From the NCBI RefSeq assembly GCF_027257195.1, contig NZ_JAPDFS010000006.1:1-62292 (forward strand): DNA of 62,292 nucleotides. Direction: 5' to 3'. Shown here in pieces: positions 25,495-33,518 of the stretch; positions within the stretch are counted from its first letter, which is position 1, and the number at the start of each line of letters is the position of its first letter. A program made the position numbers and the translations under genes. Below the pieces are notes generated by a model. The model worked only from the letters and a program-made list of their open reading frames with translations. It was not told the origin of the DNA and searched no databases. Origin of the DNA: Halorubrum sp. F4. Its GTDB lineage: Archaea > Halobacteriota > Halobacteria > Halobacteriales > Haloferacaceae.

Positions 25495-27117
25495 ATGCAG
25501 TCCAACGTCCCGACGGAGTACCTGCCAGACGAATCGGACTCGCCGGACTACGTGTATCCGATCCCCGAGGCGCACTACCCCAAACACGTCAACACGACCG
25601 ACCAGCTCGTCGATCGCCACGTCCGCGAGGGGCGGGGCGACAACGTCGCCGTCCACTTCGAGGACGAGACGATAACCTACGAGGAGCTTCAAGAGCGGGT
25701 GAACCGCATGGGTAACGCCCTTCGGGACCTCGGCGTCGAGTCGGGCGACCGGGTCCTGGTCCGGTTCCCGAACCGGCCCGAGCCGGTGGTCACGTGTCTC
25801 GCGGTCCAGAAGATCGGAGCCGTCGCCATGCCGTCGATGAAGCTGCTCCGCGCCAAGGAGCTGCGGTACATCGTCAACAACGCCGAGGCGACCACGATCG
25901 TCGTCTACGACGACCTCCTCGACGAGGTGGACGAGGCGCTGCCCGATCTCGACACCGTCGAGGACGTCGTCGTCGCGGAACGGAACGGGATCGAACACGA
26001 CCATCACGGTTACGACGAGCTGACGGACGCGGCGAGTCCGGAGCTCGAGGCCGCGGACACCGAGCGGGACGATCTGGCGTTGATGCTGTACACGAGCGGG
26101 ACGACGGGTCGGCCGAAGGGCGCGATCCACACCCACCGGCAGATGCTCGCGACGGCGGACACGTACGCGCGGTACTGCCTCGAGCCGACCGAGGAGGACG
26201 TGTTCGGCGGCAACCCGCCGCTCCCGTTCGCGTACGGGTTCGGCGACCTCGTCACGTTCCCGCTACGGTTCGGCGCGAGCACGAGCCTGACGCAGGACGC
26301 GAGCCCGGGCGATCTGCTCGAGTCGGTCGAAAAGCACGGGATCACGGTGCTGTGTTCGATCCCCACGGCGTTCAACCAGATGCTCGCGAAGTTCCCGGAC
26401 GGGCCCGAGGAGTACGACGTCTCCTCGCTTCGGGTCGGGATGAGCGCCGGCGAGCCGCTGACGCCGAACACCTTCGAGTCGTTCCGCGAGGAGTACGGGA
26501 TCAAACTGCTCGACGGGATCGGGACCACCGAGATGCTCCACATCTTCGTGAGCCACCACCACGAGGGGGAGGTCGACCCGACGGCGACGGGGTTCCCGGT
26601 ACCGGGCTACGAGTGTAAGATCATCGACCCGGACACCGGGGAGGAGTGTGACCGGGGCGAGCCCGGGATGCTCGCGGTCCGCGGACCGACGGGTATCGAG
26701 TACTGGAACCGCCCGGAGAAACAGGACGACGCGGTCGAGGACGGTTGGTCGTTCCCCGGCGACATCTTCGTCCAGCGCGAGGACGGTCGGCTGGAGTACA
26801 AGTCGCGCGCGGACGACCTCATCGTCTCCAGCGGCTACAACATTCCCGGTCCGGAGGTCGAAGCGGTCGTGGAGGAACACGAGGACGTCGCCGAGGTCGC
26901 CGTCGTGGGCGCTCCCCACGAACAGCGCGGCGAGATCGTGAAGGCGTTCGTCGTCACGGCCGACGGCGTGACCGGCGACGACGAACTCGTCGAGGAGATC
27001 CAGAACCACGTGAAGAACACGCTCGCACCGTACAAGTACCCGCGTGCGGTCGAGTTCGTGTCGGAGTTGCCCCGGACCGAGACCGGCAAGATCCGTCGCA
27101 AGGAACTCCGCGAATAG
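25495..27117 (+). CDS. Acyl-CoA synthetase of the benzoate/aminobenzoate-CoA ligase type
   Basis: 540 aa from ATG 25495; ATG 25480 is an alternative. The AMP-binding P-loop YTSGTTGRPKG, GTTEMLHIFVS, GDIFVQREDGRLEYKSRADD and the C-terminal PRTETGKIRRKEL (catalytic Lys) are intact. ATP activates a carboxylic acid to an acyl-adenylate and then to the CoA thioester. The overall pattern resembles benzoate- or 2-aminobenzoate-CoA ligase more than PaaK. It could supply phenylacetyl-CoA or benzoyl-CoA to the nearby paa enzymes (inference). Confidence 0.87.
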   Translation: MQSNVPTEYLPDESDSPDYVYPIPEAHYPKHVNTTDQLVDRHVREGRGDNVAVHFEDETITYEELQERVNRMGNALRDLGVESGDRVLVRFPNRPEPVVTCLAVQKIGAVAMPSMKLLRAKELRYIVNNAEATTIVVYDDLLDEVDEALPDLDTVEDVVVAERNGIEHDHHGYDELTDAASPELEAADTERDDLALMLYTSGTTGRPKGAIHTHRQMLATADTYARYCLEPTEEDVFGGNPPLPFAYGFGDLVTFPLRFGASTSLTQDASPGDLLESVEKHGITVLCSIPTAFNQMLAKFPDGPEEYDVSSLRVGMSAGEPLTPNTFESFREEYGIKLLDGIGTTEMLHIFVSHHHEGEVDPTATGFPVPGYECKIIDPDTGEECDRGEPGMLAVRGPTGIEYWNRPEKQDDAVEDGWSFPGDIFVQREDGRLEYKSRADDLIVSSGYNIPGPEVEAVVEEHEDVAEVAVVGAPHEQRGEIVKAFVVTADGVTGDDELVEEIQNHVKNTLAPYKYPRAVEFVSELPRTETGKIRRKELRE

Positions 27118-27206
27118 TCGCACTCCCGCCGTTTCGTCGCTTTTCCGTTCGATCGAGGAGCCGAGGAGTGACGACCCGGTCCGGCATCCTTCGTTCGCCG
27201 ACGGGG

Positions 27207-27226
27207 CGTATACGAATCAGTATACG
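27207..27226. promoter_or_regulatory. Operator-like site 1 (CGTATACG-N4-AGTATACG)
   Basis: Two 8-bp near-palindromes are separated by four bases, with one mismatch to the consensus CGTATACG-N4-CGTATACG. The same arrangement recurs at 27359 and 27572. Confidence 0.6.
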
Positions 27227-27358
27227 AGATCTCCGCCGCTCGGATCGACGGGCTCGTCCCGCCGGTTCACCTCGCTCGAGGGAGAAAGCGATCGTCGATC
27301 CCGATCCGCGTCCGATTGAGATACCGTCGGCTCTTCCGGCCGATACCGCCCCAAACGC

Positions 27359-27378
27359 CGTATACGTGATCGTATACG
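27359..27378. promoter_or_regulatory. Operator-like site 2 (perfect CGTATACG-TGAT-CGTATACG)
   Basis: This is the best copy: two identical perfect 8-bp palindromes with a four-base spacer. Their centres are 12 bp apart, roughly one helical turn, consistent with a dimer-of-dimers or a symmetric dimer. Confidence 0.65.
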
Positions 27379-27472
27379 TCATGGCTGGGCGGTGAGTTAT
27401 TCGTGATCGAATGACTTCGAGAGCCGGAGCAAAGGAGAGATCCCGTCGGCACGTGGTCCGCCAGTCGAAGAC

Positions 27473-27549
27473 AACACGGGCTTAGTGTGTGTTATAATTC
27501 TGCCGGGCGGTCCGAGTAGATAACACGGACTTAGGGTGTGTTTAGTTCC
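27473..27549. repeat. Two-copy direct repeat with internal dyad symmetry
   Basis: AACACGGGCTTAGTGTGTGTTA at 27473 recurs as AACACGGACTTAGGGTGTGTTTA at 27522, an offset of 49 bp. Each copy begins AACAC and ends GTGTT, so each is also an inverted repeat. This may be a second type of protein-binding site. Confidence 0.55.
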
Positions 27550-27571
27550 GGCCGCGGGCGTATTCGAATTT

Positions 27572-27591
27572 CGTATACAATACCGTATACG
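27572..27591. promoter_or_regulatory. Operator-like site 3 (CGTATACA-N4-CGTATACG)
   Basis: One mismatch to the consensus. A further degenerate half, GTATTC, lies just upstream at 27560. Confidence 0.6.
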
Positions 27592-27804
27592 AACGTGTGG
27601 CCCACCAAGCGGGATCGGCGGCGAACCACTGCCGGTCCCCGACCTCCCGGTACGGATCGCGGCCGTGCGGAACGGATCGCCGACGTGCCGGCCGCTCTGC
27701 TCGTGGTCGCGTCGGTTGTAGCGTCGTCGACTTCTTACAGCGTCGTCGACTAGCGGGAGAAGAACCGAAACCGGAGGGGACGGTTCGATGATCGATCCGC
27801 GCGT

Positions 27805-28089
27805 TCAGGGACTCTCGTCCGTCTGTAACTTCAGGTCCGAGAGGGGCCGACCGATACAGGTCAGCACGTAGCCCTCCTCCTTCTCGCCGTCCGAGAGGAA
27901 CATCCCCTCGGTCTGGTCGACCTCGCCGTCGCCCTCACACTTCGCAGAGCAGACGCCGCAGACGCCCATTCGACACTGGTAGGGGAGGTCGATGCCGACC
28001 TCCTCGGCGGCCTCGAGGATGGACTTGTCGGCCGGAACCTCGATCGTCTTCCCGCGGTCGGCGAGCTCGACCGTGTACGTCTCCACCAT
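27805..28089 (-). CDS. 2Fe-2S ferredoxin, likely electron donor of the epoxidase
   Basis: 94 aa, a single plant-type ferredoxin domain. Cysteines 39, 44 and 47 in CRMGVCGVC plus Cys78 in LTCIGRP are the cluster ligands; a fifth, Cys51, is nearby. In bacteria the phenylacetyl-CoA epoxidase reductase PaaE ends in such a domain after a flavin/NAD(P)H domain. Here only the ferredoxin part is encoded next to paaABC, so a separate reductase must feed it (inference). It lies 6 bp downstream of the acetyltransferase gene on the same strand. Confidence 0.93.
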   Translation of the reverse strand: MVETYTVELADRGKTIEVPADKSILEAAEEVGIDLPYQCRMGVCGVCSAKCEGDGEVDQTEGMFLSDGEKEEGYVLTCIGRPLSDLKLQTDESP

Positions 28090-28095
28090 GGCGCT

Positions 28096-28590
28096 CTACC
28101 GGTTCCCCGCGGACGTCTCGTAGACGTGCTCGACCGGCTCGAAGCCGAGCTCGTCGTAGAGCGCCGCGGCCTCGTCGTCGCCCTCGAGCACGTCGATACG
28201 GAAGAACTCCACCTCGTGCGGGGGTCCGGCGAACCACTCCTCGGCCGCCTCCAGGAGCGCCTTCCCGACGCCCTGGCCGCGGTGGTCGGGCTCGACGTAG
28301 TGGCCGTTGATGTAGCCGTGGTCCTGAAGCCGGAAGATCGGGTGGTCACCCATCACGCGGGCCTCGAGGACGCCGATCAGTTCTCCCGAGGACTCCGCCT
28401 CCGCGACGACGACGGTGCCGTACTTGGAGTCGACGAGTTGGTTCTCGAAGTACCGGATCCAGCGTTCGTCCGCGTTCTCCTTGTGACGGTACCGGTCGTC
28501 GTACTCGGAGAGGTGATCGGTGAACCCGTGCCAGAGCTCGATCAGCTCCTCCGCGTCCTCGCTCGTCGCGTGCCGCACTTCGTATGCCAT
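28096..28590 (-). CDS. GNAT-family N-acetyltransferase
   Basis: 164 aa from ATG 28590 (MAYEVRHATSEDAEELIELW); an upstream ATG at 28641 would add an atypical leader. The acetyl-CoA-binding loop is HRGQGVGKALLEAAEEW, and the C-terminal YDELGFEPVEHVYE is typical of GNATs. The acceptor is unknown. It is divergent from paaA and probably shares a transcript with the downstream ferredoxin. A link to phenylacetate metabolism rests only on position. Confidence 0.88.
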   Translation of the reverse strand: MAYEVRHATSEDAEELIELWHGFTDHLSEYDDRYRHKENADERWIRYFENQLVDSKYGTVVVAEAESSGELIGVLEARVMGDHPIFRLQDHGYINGHYVEPDHRGQGVGKALLEAAEEWFAGPPHEVEFFRIDVLEGDDEAAALYDELGFEPVEHVYETSAGNR

Positions 28591-28687
28591 GTGCGCCCCG
28601 TCGGCCCCGACTGATAAAAAAGATCGTGTCGACGGGGTCACTCGGCTCTCGAGTGAGAACCGGCGGATCGGCGTCGGAGGGCGTCAT

Positions 28688-28722
28688 CGATACGCGAATC
28701 GTATACAGAAAACAATTATAAT
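28688..28722 (+). promoter_or_regulatory. paaA promoter with operator-like site 4 and TATA box
   Basis: CGATACG-CGAAT-CGTATACA at 28688-28707 is a weaker version of the GTATAC double palindrome, with one full half. It sits a few bases upstream of the TATA-like AATTATAAT at 28714-28722. The paaA ATG is at 28758. The position fits control of TBP/TFB access. Confidence 0.5.
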
Positions 28723-28757
28723 GCTGGCCTCCGAACGGGTAATCAGCCGATCCGACC

Positions 28758-29678
28758 ATGCCCACAGAGAAACAGTTGAAAAAGCAGCTTCAAAACGGGA
28801 AGATGATCGAGAGCGAGGCGGAGATGACCGAGGGCTACAAGAAGGCCCTCAAACGGATCCTGCTCGTCTCCGGGGACACCGAGCTGATGAGCGCCCCCGC
28901 CTACTACGACCAGTCGCTGAACGCGCCGTCGATCGACGCCCGCGCGTCGTGTATCAGCGTCGTCCAGGACGAGCTCGGCCACGGTCACATCGCCTACCGC
29001 CTGCTGGAGGACCTCGGCGAGGACCGCCAGGAGCTGATCTACGAGCGCGAGCCCCACGAGTTCCGGAACACGTACGGGTTCGACCAGCACCTCGAGAACT
29101 TCGCGGAGCTCGTCACCGCTCACGGCATCTTCGACCGCGCGGGAATGGTGCTTCTCGGCGACATCTACGAGAACACGTCGTACGCGCCCTGGAAGCGCGC
29201 GCTGACGAAAGTCGAGAAGGAGGAACAGTTCCACCTCCGGCACGGCGAGACGTGGATGCGCCGGCTCGCCAACAAGAGCGACAAGACCCGCGGGCGGCTC
29301 CAGGACGCCGTCGACTGGATGTTCCCCATGGGCGTCGAATGGTTCGGCATGTCCGACGAACAGAAGCGCAACACCGAGCAGCTCGACTACCGCATCAAGG
29401 GCAAATCGAACGACGAGCTCAGACAGGACTGGCTCTCGCGGACGCTCCCGCTGATGGAGGAGCTCGAACTCGACGTGCCGGCCCACTACGACGAGGAGGC
29501 GGACGAGTACGTCCTCGAGTACGACATGCCGGTCGCGTTCGACCAGGAGAACAAGGAGTGGCGCTTCGACGAGCCGATCTCCTGGGACGACGTGATCGAT
29601 CGCTGGCGCAACCGCGGGCCGGCCAACGAGAAGTACGTGAACATGATCCAGTCCGGTGAAGTGAGCGTGCAGGTGTAA
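28758..29678 (+). CDS. paaA: Phenylacetyl-CoA 1,2-epoxidase catalytic subunit PaaA
   Basis: 306 aa ferritin-like protein. Diiron ligands are visible as the Glu of DTELMS (~42), the ExxH of DELGH (Glu72, His75) and the ExxH of EEQFH (Glu156, His159). PaaA with PaaC and PaaB converts phenylacetyl-CoA to the ring-1,2-epoxide using O2. It is first in an operon with the paaD N-half (2 bp gap), paaB, paaC and the zinc-ribbon half of paaD. The length matches bacterial PaaA (~310 aa). Confidence 0.96.
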   Translation: MPTEKQLKKQLQNGKMIESEAEMTEGYKKALKRILLVSGDTELMSAPAYYDQSLNAPSIDARASCISVVQDELGHGHIAYRLLEDLGEDRQELIYEREPHEFRNTYGFDQHLENFAELVTAHGIFDRAGMVLLGDIYENTSYAPWKRALTKVEKEEQFHLRHGETWMRRLANKSDKTRGRLQDAVDWMFPMGVEWFGMSDEQKRNTEQLDYRIKGKSNDELRQDWLSRTLPLMEELELDVPAHYDEEADEYVLEYDMPVAFDQENKEWRFDEPISWDDVIDRWRNRGPANEKYVNMIQSGEVSVQV

Positions 29679-29680
29679 CG

Positions 29681-30073
29681 ATGTCGACGAAACAACGAAC
29701 CGGCGGCGCCTCGGGACCCGCTCGGAAGAGCGAGTTCGTCCAGCGGCGTCGAGCCGGCGCCTCGACCTTCGAGGACCAGTTGTGGGCGGAACTCGACGAG
29801 ATCCCGGACCCGCACATCCCGGTGAGCCTAGTCGAGATGGCGATGGTCTACGACGTGACGGCCGATGACGGCCACGTCGACGTGGAGATGTCCTTCCCGT
29901 GTATGGGCTGTCCGGCCTACGACATGATCAAGAACGACGTCCGGAGCTGTCTCCGCGTGGTCGACGGCGTCGACTCCGTCGGCGTCGACGTGGTCTGGGA
30001 CCCGGTGTGGTCGAAGGACATGCTCACCGAGCCGGTACGCGAGAAGATGCGGAACTCGGGGATCAGCCTATGA
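29681..30073 (+). CDS. paaD: PaaD N-terminal half, DUF59/MIP18 Fe-S assembly protein
   Basis: 130 aa. After a basic 30-residue leader comes a DUF59 domain: DEIPDPHIPVSLVEMAMVYDV, then FPCMGCPAYDMIKNDVRS with the reactive Cys pair. Bacterial PaaD (PaaJ) carries this domain plus a C-terminal zinc ribbon. The ribbon is missing here and is encoded separately at 31050-31214. It is thought to help mature the epoxidase metal centre. The stop overlaps the paaB start (ATGA). Confidence 0.92.
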   Translation: MSTKQRTGGASGPARKSEFVQRRRAGASTFEDQLWAELDEIPDPHIPVSLVEMAMVYDVTADDGHVDVEMSFPCMGCPAYDMIKNDVRSCLRVVDGVDSVGVDVVWDPVWSKDMLTEPVREKMRNSGISL

Positions 30074-30285
30074 CGGGAACCACCAAGTACGCGGTGTTCG
30101 GGCGGCGAAACGAGGGGGACGACACGCTCCACCTCGGCACCGTCTCCGCTCACAGCGACCGGCTGGCGAAGACGTACGCGTACAACACCTACGACGAGGA
30201 GGACTGGAACTACCTCGCGGTCGTCCGCGAGGAGGACCTACTCGAGGTCGAGGGCGGCAACGTCCGCCGGGAGGTGCCACAATGA
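30070..30285 (+). CDS. paaB: Phenylacetyl-CoA epoxidase subunit PaaB, short form
   Basis: 71 aa from the ATG overlapping the paaD stop; the longer frame starts inside paaD and was rejected. KYAVFGRRNEGDDTLHLGTV matches the PaaB start, and the protein is shorter than bacterial PaaB (~95 aa). PaaB bridges PaaAC heterodimers in the complex. It overlaps paaC by four bases, so the order A-D-B-C is translationally coupled. Confidence 0.9.
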   Translation: MTGTTKYAVFGRRNEGDDTLHLGTVSAHSDRLAKTYAYNTYDEEDWNYLAVVREEDLLEVEGGNVRREVPQ

Positions 30286-31046
30286 GCGAGTGGCCCGCGG
30301 CGGCGGTCGACTACGTACAGGCGATCACGGACACGAAGCTCGTGTTGGGCCATCGCTACGCGCAATGGAGCCTCGCCGGTCCCTCGCTCGAGGACGACAT
30401 CGGGGGCTCCAGCGCCGCCCAGGAGGAGGTCGGCCACGTCCGACAGCTCTTCCGGAAACTGGAGTCGCAGGGCCGCGACGGCGACTGGCTCCGGGGAGAG
30501 CGCGACCCGGAGGAGTTCGCCAACGCCTCGTGTCTCGACGCCATCGACGGCGACTGGACGGAGTACATGGCCACCATCGCCCCGGTCGACCGCGCGGCGT
30601 GGTACATGCTCGACGCGATCGACCGCGACGACATGGACGGGATGATCACGAAGATGGGTGAGGACGAGTACTTCCACCTGGAGTATCACGACGCCCGCCT
30701 CGAGACGCTGGCCGACGAGAACCCGGAGAAGCTCCGGTCGACGCTGGCGGAGACGCTCCCGTCGGCGCTCGCGCTGATCGGTCCGGCGGACGTCGACGAC
30801 GACGCCGACCCGCTCGTGGACGCCGGGTTCACGAGCCAGTCGGTCGAGGGGATCCGCGAGCGGTTCGTCGACCACTACCGCGAGCTCTTCGCCGACACGG
30901 ACGTGTCGCTCGAGGACGTCGACTGGGACGCGCCGGACGCCGACGCGTGGGACGAGACCAGACGCCGCGTCGGCGGCGGCGGGGTCCGGGAGGAGGACCT
31001 CGTCCAGATCCGTGGCGAACGGAACGCCGAGTTCGCGATCGAGTGA
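30282..31046 (+). CDS. paaC: Phenylacetyl-CoA epoxidase structural subunit PaaC
   Basis: 254 aa ferritin-like protein with LVLGHRYAQWSLAGPSLEDDIGGSSAAQEEVGHVRQLF and GEDEYFHLEYHD. It has some carboxylate/His pairs, but the family member is regarded as structural, pairing with PaaA to support substrate binding. It overlaps paaB (ATGA) and is followed 3 bp later by the zinc-ribbon gene. Confidence 0.94.
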   Translation: MSEWPAAAVDYVQAITDTKLVLGHRYAQWSLAGPSLEDDIGGSSAAQEEVGHVRQLFRKLESQGRDGDWLRGERDPEEFANASCLDAIDGDWTEYMATIAPVDRAAWYMLDAIDRDDMDGMITKMGEDEYFHLEYHDARLETLADENPEKLRSTLAETLPSALALIGPADVDDDADPLVDAGFTSQSVEGIRERFVDHYRELFADTDVSLEDVDWDAPDADAWDETRRRVGGGGVREEDLVQIRGERNAEFAIE

Positions 31047-31049
31047 TCC

Positions 31050-31214
31050 ATGAGCGAGCCCGAAGACACCGTCGTCGAGTGTCCGCACTGCGGGTCGGCC
31101 GACGTCGACAAGGAGTCGGCGTTCGGCAGCGAGATCTCGAAGACGCAGTACTACTGTAACGGCTGTCACACCGTCTTCGAGCGGATCAAGTACGACGGAA
31201 GACAGCCCGAGTAG
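31050..31214 (+). CDS. Stand-alone zinc ribbon equal to the C-terminal half of PaaD
   Basis: 54 aa. CPHCGSADVDKESAFGSE and YYCNGCHTVFERIKYDG give two CxxC pairs. The pattern CPxCGS...S.FGS...K..Y.C..C...F..(I/K) is the C-terminal domain of bacterial PaaD, where it follows DUF59 in one chain. Here it is a separate gene three bases after paaC. It probably works with the 29681-30073 product in metal-centre assembly. Confidence 0.85.
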   Translation: MSEPEDTVVECPHCGSADVDKESAFGSEISKTQYYCNGCHTVFERIKYDGRQPE

Positions 31215-31342
31215 GGCGTGGCGGGCGGCCGAAGCGGCCGCCGAGGGACTCGAACGAACGACCGCCGACGGTGGGAGAGCCACCGAGACGTCCGTTATCG
31301 GCAGATACGTCGGATCCTCACGAACGATCGTAATGAGAACAT

Positions 31343-31350
31343 ACATATAG
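31343..31350 (+). promoter_or_regulatory. TATA box of the 31374 hydratase
   Basis: ACATATAG lies 24-31 bp upstream of ATG 31374, implying a leaderless transcript independent of the paa operon. Confidence 0.55.
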
Positions 31351-31373
31351 GACGAATTCGATCGGTGGATCGT

Positions 31374-32216
31374 ATGAAATCGTTCAGCGAGCTGGATCTA
31401 GAGTACTTCCAGACCGACTTGGAGGACCACATCGGAACCATCCGTCTCGACCGTCCGCCGGCGAACGCGCACAACATCGACGTACTGCTCGAGTTACAGC
31501 GCGTGGTCGAGACGGTCCGGTTCGACGAGGAGGTTCGCGCCGCCCTGTTCGGCAGCGCGAGCGAGAAGTTCTTCTCGACCGGGTTCGACATCAAGGAGCT
31601 CCAGACCGAGTCCGGCAAGCAGGTCGGCTACGCGAGCCAGACGAGCAAGGAGATCATCATGAAGATGCGGACGACCGACACGATCTTCATCGCGATGGTG
31701 AACGGTCACTGCATGGGCGGCGGCCTGGAGCTCGCGCTCGCGTGTGACTTCCGGTTCGTCGGCGACGACGACGACTACAACGTCGGGATGCCCGAGATCC
31801 ACCTCGGACTCATCGCCGGCGAGGCCGGCACGCAGCTGCTCCCGCGGTACATCGACCGGTCGACCGCGTTGAAGATGATGATCACCGGCGAGACGCTCAC
31901 GCCCCAGCAGGCGACCGACCGGGACATCTTCGACGAGATCCACCCGCCCGACGAGGTCGAGGACGCCGCCCGCGAGCTCGCCGCGCAGATCGTCGAGAAG
32001 TCGCACATGGCCGTCGGCCACAACAAGCTGGCCGTCAACGAGGGTCTCGAGCTTCCGCTCTGGGACGCGCTCGCACACGAACGGGAGCTCCAGAACCGCC
32101 TGCTCGGCTCCGACGTGGCGAAGGAGGGCGTCGACGCCTTCCTCGGCGACCACGAGCCCGACTTCCTCGGCGTCGAACTCGGCGACAAGGAACCGGGCGC
32201 GCCCGGCGAGGAGTAG
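31374..32216 (+). CDS. Enoyl-CoA hydratase/isomerase (crotonase)
   Basis: 280 aa from ATG 31374. The catalytic pair is present: MGGGLELALACDFRF and GMPEIHLGLIAGEAGTQLLPR. The oxyanion block is FFSTGFDIKEL. It probably acts in the phenylacetate lower pathway or general beta-oxidation; the exact step (PaaF or other) is not visible. It stands 160 bp after the paa cluster with its own promoter. Confidence 0.9.
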   Translation: MKSFSELDLEYFQTDLEDHIGTIRLDRPPANAHNIDVLLELQRVVETVRFDEEVRAALFGSASEKFFSTGFDIKELQTESGKQVGYASQTSKEIIMKMRTTDTIFIAMVNGHCMGGGLELALACDFRFVGDDDDYNVGMPEIHLGLIAGEAGTQLLPRYIDRSTALKMMITGETLTPQQATDRDIFDEIHPPDEVEDAARELAAQIVEKSHMAVGHNKLAVNEGLELPLWDALAHERELQNRLLGSDVAKEGVDAFLGDHEPDFLGVELGDKEPGAPGEE

Positions 32217-32289
32217 GGCGACCGATCCGGCGAGAGTCGATCGGACCGACCGGGAACGAGCGGGGACCGGCTAGAGGATCGGGGACCGA

Positions 32290-33444
32290 CTAGAGGCCGA
32301 GCGCCTCGCCCGCGACCGTCGTCTTCTGTATTTCCGTCGTGCCGCCGATGATGCTCAGGATCTTCGCGTCCCGGTAGTAGCGCTCCAAGGGGAGGTCGGT
32401 GCGGTACCCCTTCCCGCCGTGGACCTGGATCGCGTTTCGCGTGACGAACTCGGCGGCCTCGCTCGCGACGTACTTCGCCTTGCTCGAGGTCCGCGTGTCT
32501 CCCTCGCCGTCGGCGATCCGCTTCGCGGAATCGTACACCAGGTGCCGGGCCCCGTCGAGTTCGGCGTCCATGTCCGCGACGAGCACCTGGACCGCCTGGT
32601 AGTTCCCGACCGGCTGGCCGCCCTGCTCGCGGTCGCCCGCGTACGCGATCGCGTCGTCGAAGGCCGCTCTTGCGATCCCGGTGCCGATCGCGCCGAGCCC
32701 GGTTCGGGCCATGTCGATGGTGCCCATCGCGATCCGGAACCCCTGTCCGACCTCGCCGAGCAGCGCGTCGTCGCCGACGCGCACGTCCGACAGCGTCGAG
32801 TCCCCGGTGACGTGCCCGCGCATCCCCATGTACTCGACGCGCTCGAAGTCGAACCCCTCCCGGTCGTCGGTGCCGGGAACGAGGAAGACGCTGACGCCGT
32901 GGCCCTCCTCGGGTGCGGGGCGTTTCCGTGCGACGACGAGGTGGAGGTCGGCGACGCCCGCGTTCGTCCCGAACGCCTTCTCGCCGGAGAGCAGGTACCC
33001 CTCGTCGTCAGCGGCCGCCACGGTCGACAGCTCGCTCGGCGAGCTGCCGGCGTCGGGCTCGGTCAGGAGCATCGACCCGACCGTCTCGCCGCGCGCCATG
33101 GGTTCGAGGTATCGCTCCTTCTGGTCGTCCGTGCCGAACTCGGCGACGGGGAGCGCGGCGAAGGTGTGACCCTGGATCGTCTCGGCGACCGCGCCGGACG
33201 CCTCGGCGATCCGCTCGATCGCGAGACAGTACGAGAGGAAGTCGGACCCCTCGCCGCCGTACGCCTCCGGGAGGAGGATCCCGAGCAGGCCCCGATCGCC
33301 CGCCTCCTCGATCACCTCTCGGGGGAACTCGTCGGTGCGTTCGATGCGGTCGGCCGCCGGCTCCACGACCTCCGTCGCGAACGACGCGGCCCGGTCGCGT
33401 ATCTCCCGATGCTCGTCGGTGAGCGCGCTCTCGATGAGGCTCAT
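32290..33444 (-). CDS. Acyl-CoA dehydrogenase lacking the usual catalytic glutamate
   Basis: 384 aa. N-terminal helices, the MLLTEPDAGSSPSELSTVA flavin block, MRGHVTGDSTLSDVRV and HGGKGYRTDLPLERYYRDAKI are typical. At the C-terminus the usual EGTSEIQ reads GGTTEIQ, so Gly367 replaces the short-chain-type catalytic Glu. The alternative base position in the preceding helix (TIDMARTGLGAIG) also lacks Glu. It binds FAD and a CoA ester, but alpha,beta-dehydrogenation may be altered. It is co-oriented with and downstream of the aldehyde dehydrogenase. Confidence 0.88.
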   Translation of the reverse strand: MSLIESALTDEHREIRDRAASFATEVVEPAADRIERTDEFPREVIEEAGDRGLLGILLPEAYGGEGSDFLSYCLAIERIAEASGAVAETIQGHTFAALPVAEFGTDDQKERYLEPMARGETVGSMLLTEPDAGSSPSELSTVAAADDEGYLLSGEKAFGTNAGVADLHLVVARKRPAPEEGHGVSVFLVPGTDDREGFDFERVEYMGMRGHVTGDSTLSDVRVGDDALLGEVGQGFRIAMGTIDMARTGLGAIGTGIARAAFDDAIAYAGDREQGGQPVGNYQAVQVLVADMDAELDGARHLVYDSAKRIADGEGDTRTSSKAKYVASEAAEFVTRNAIQVHGGKGYRTDLPLERYYRDAKILSIIGGTTEIQKTTVAGEALGL

Positions 33445-33518
33445 ACGGGCCTACACGCGCGGGCAGGGCGGATAAAGGTTCGAGATCCGTGGGACGGATC
33501 GGTTCCCCGAGGAACCGC

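Larger units (their letters stand above)
27118..27804. other. Gene-free convergent region holding operator-like sites
   Basis: This 687-bp stretch lies between the 3' ends of the ligase and ferredoxin genes. Short frames (up to ~71 codons) have no coherent composition or start signals. It holds three CGTATACG-type double palindromes and a 49-bp-offset repeat with inverted symmetry, listed separately. The sites suggest that promoters or a lost gene once lay here, or that a small RNA is transcribed. Confidence 0.6.

Noticed and set aside
27536..27791. Three overlapping short frames (61-71 codons) in the operator region
   Set aside because: Different frames over the same DNA, with no motif and no consistent start signal.
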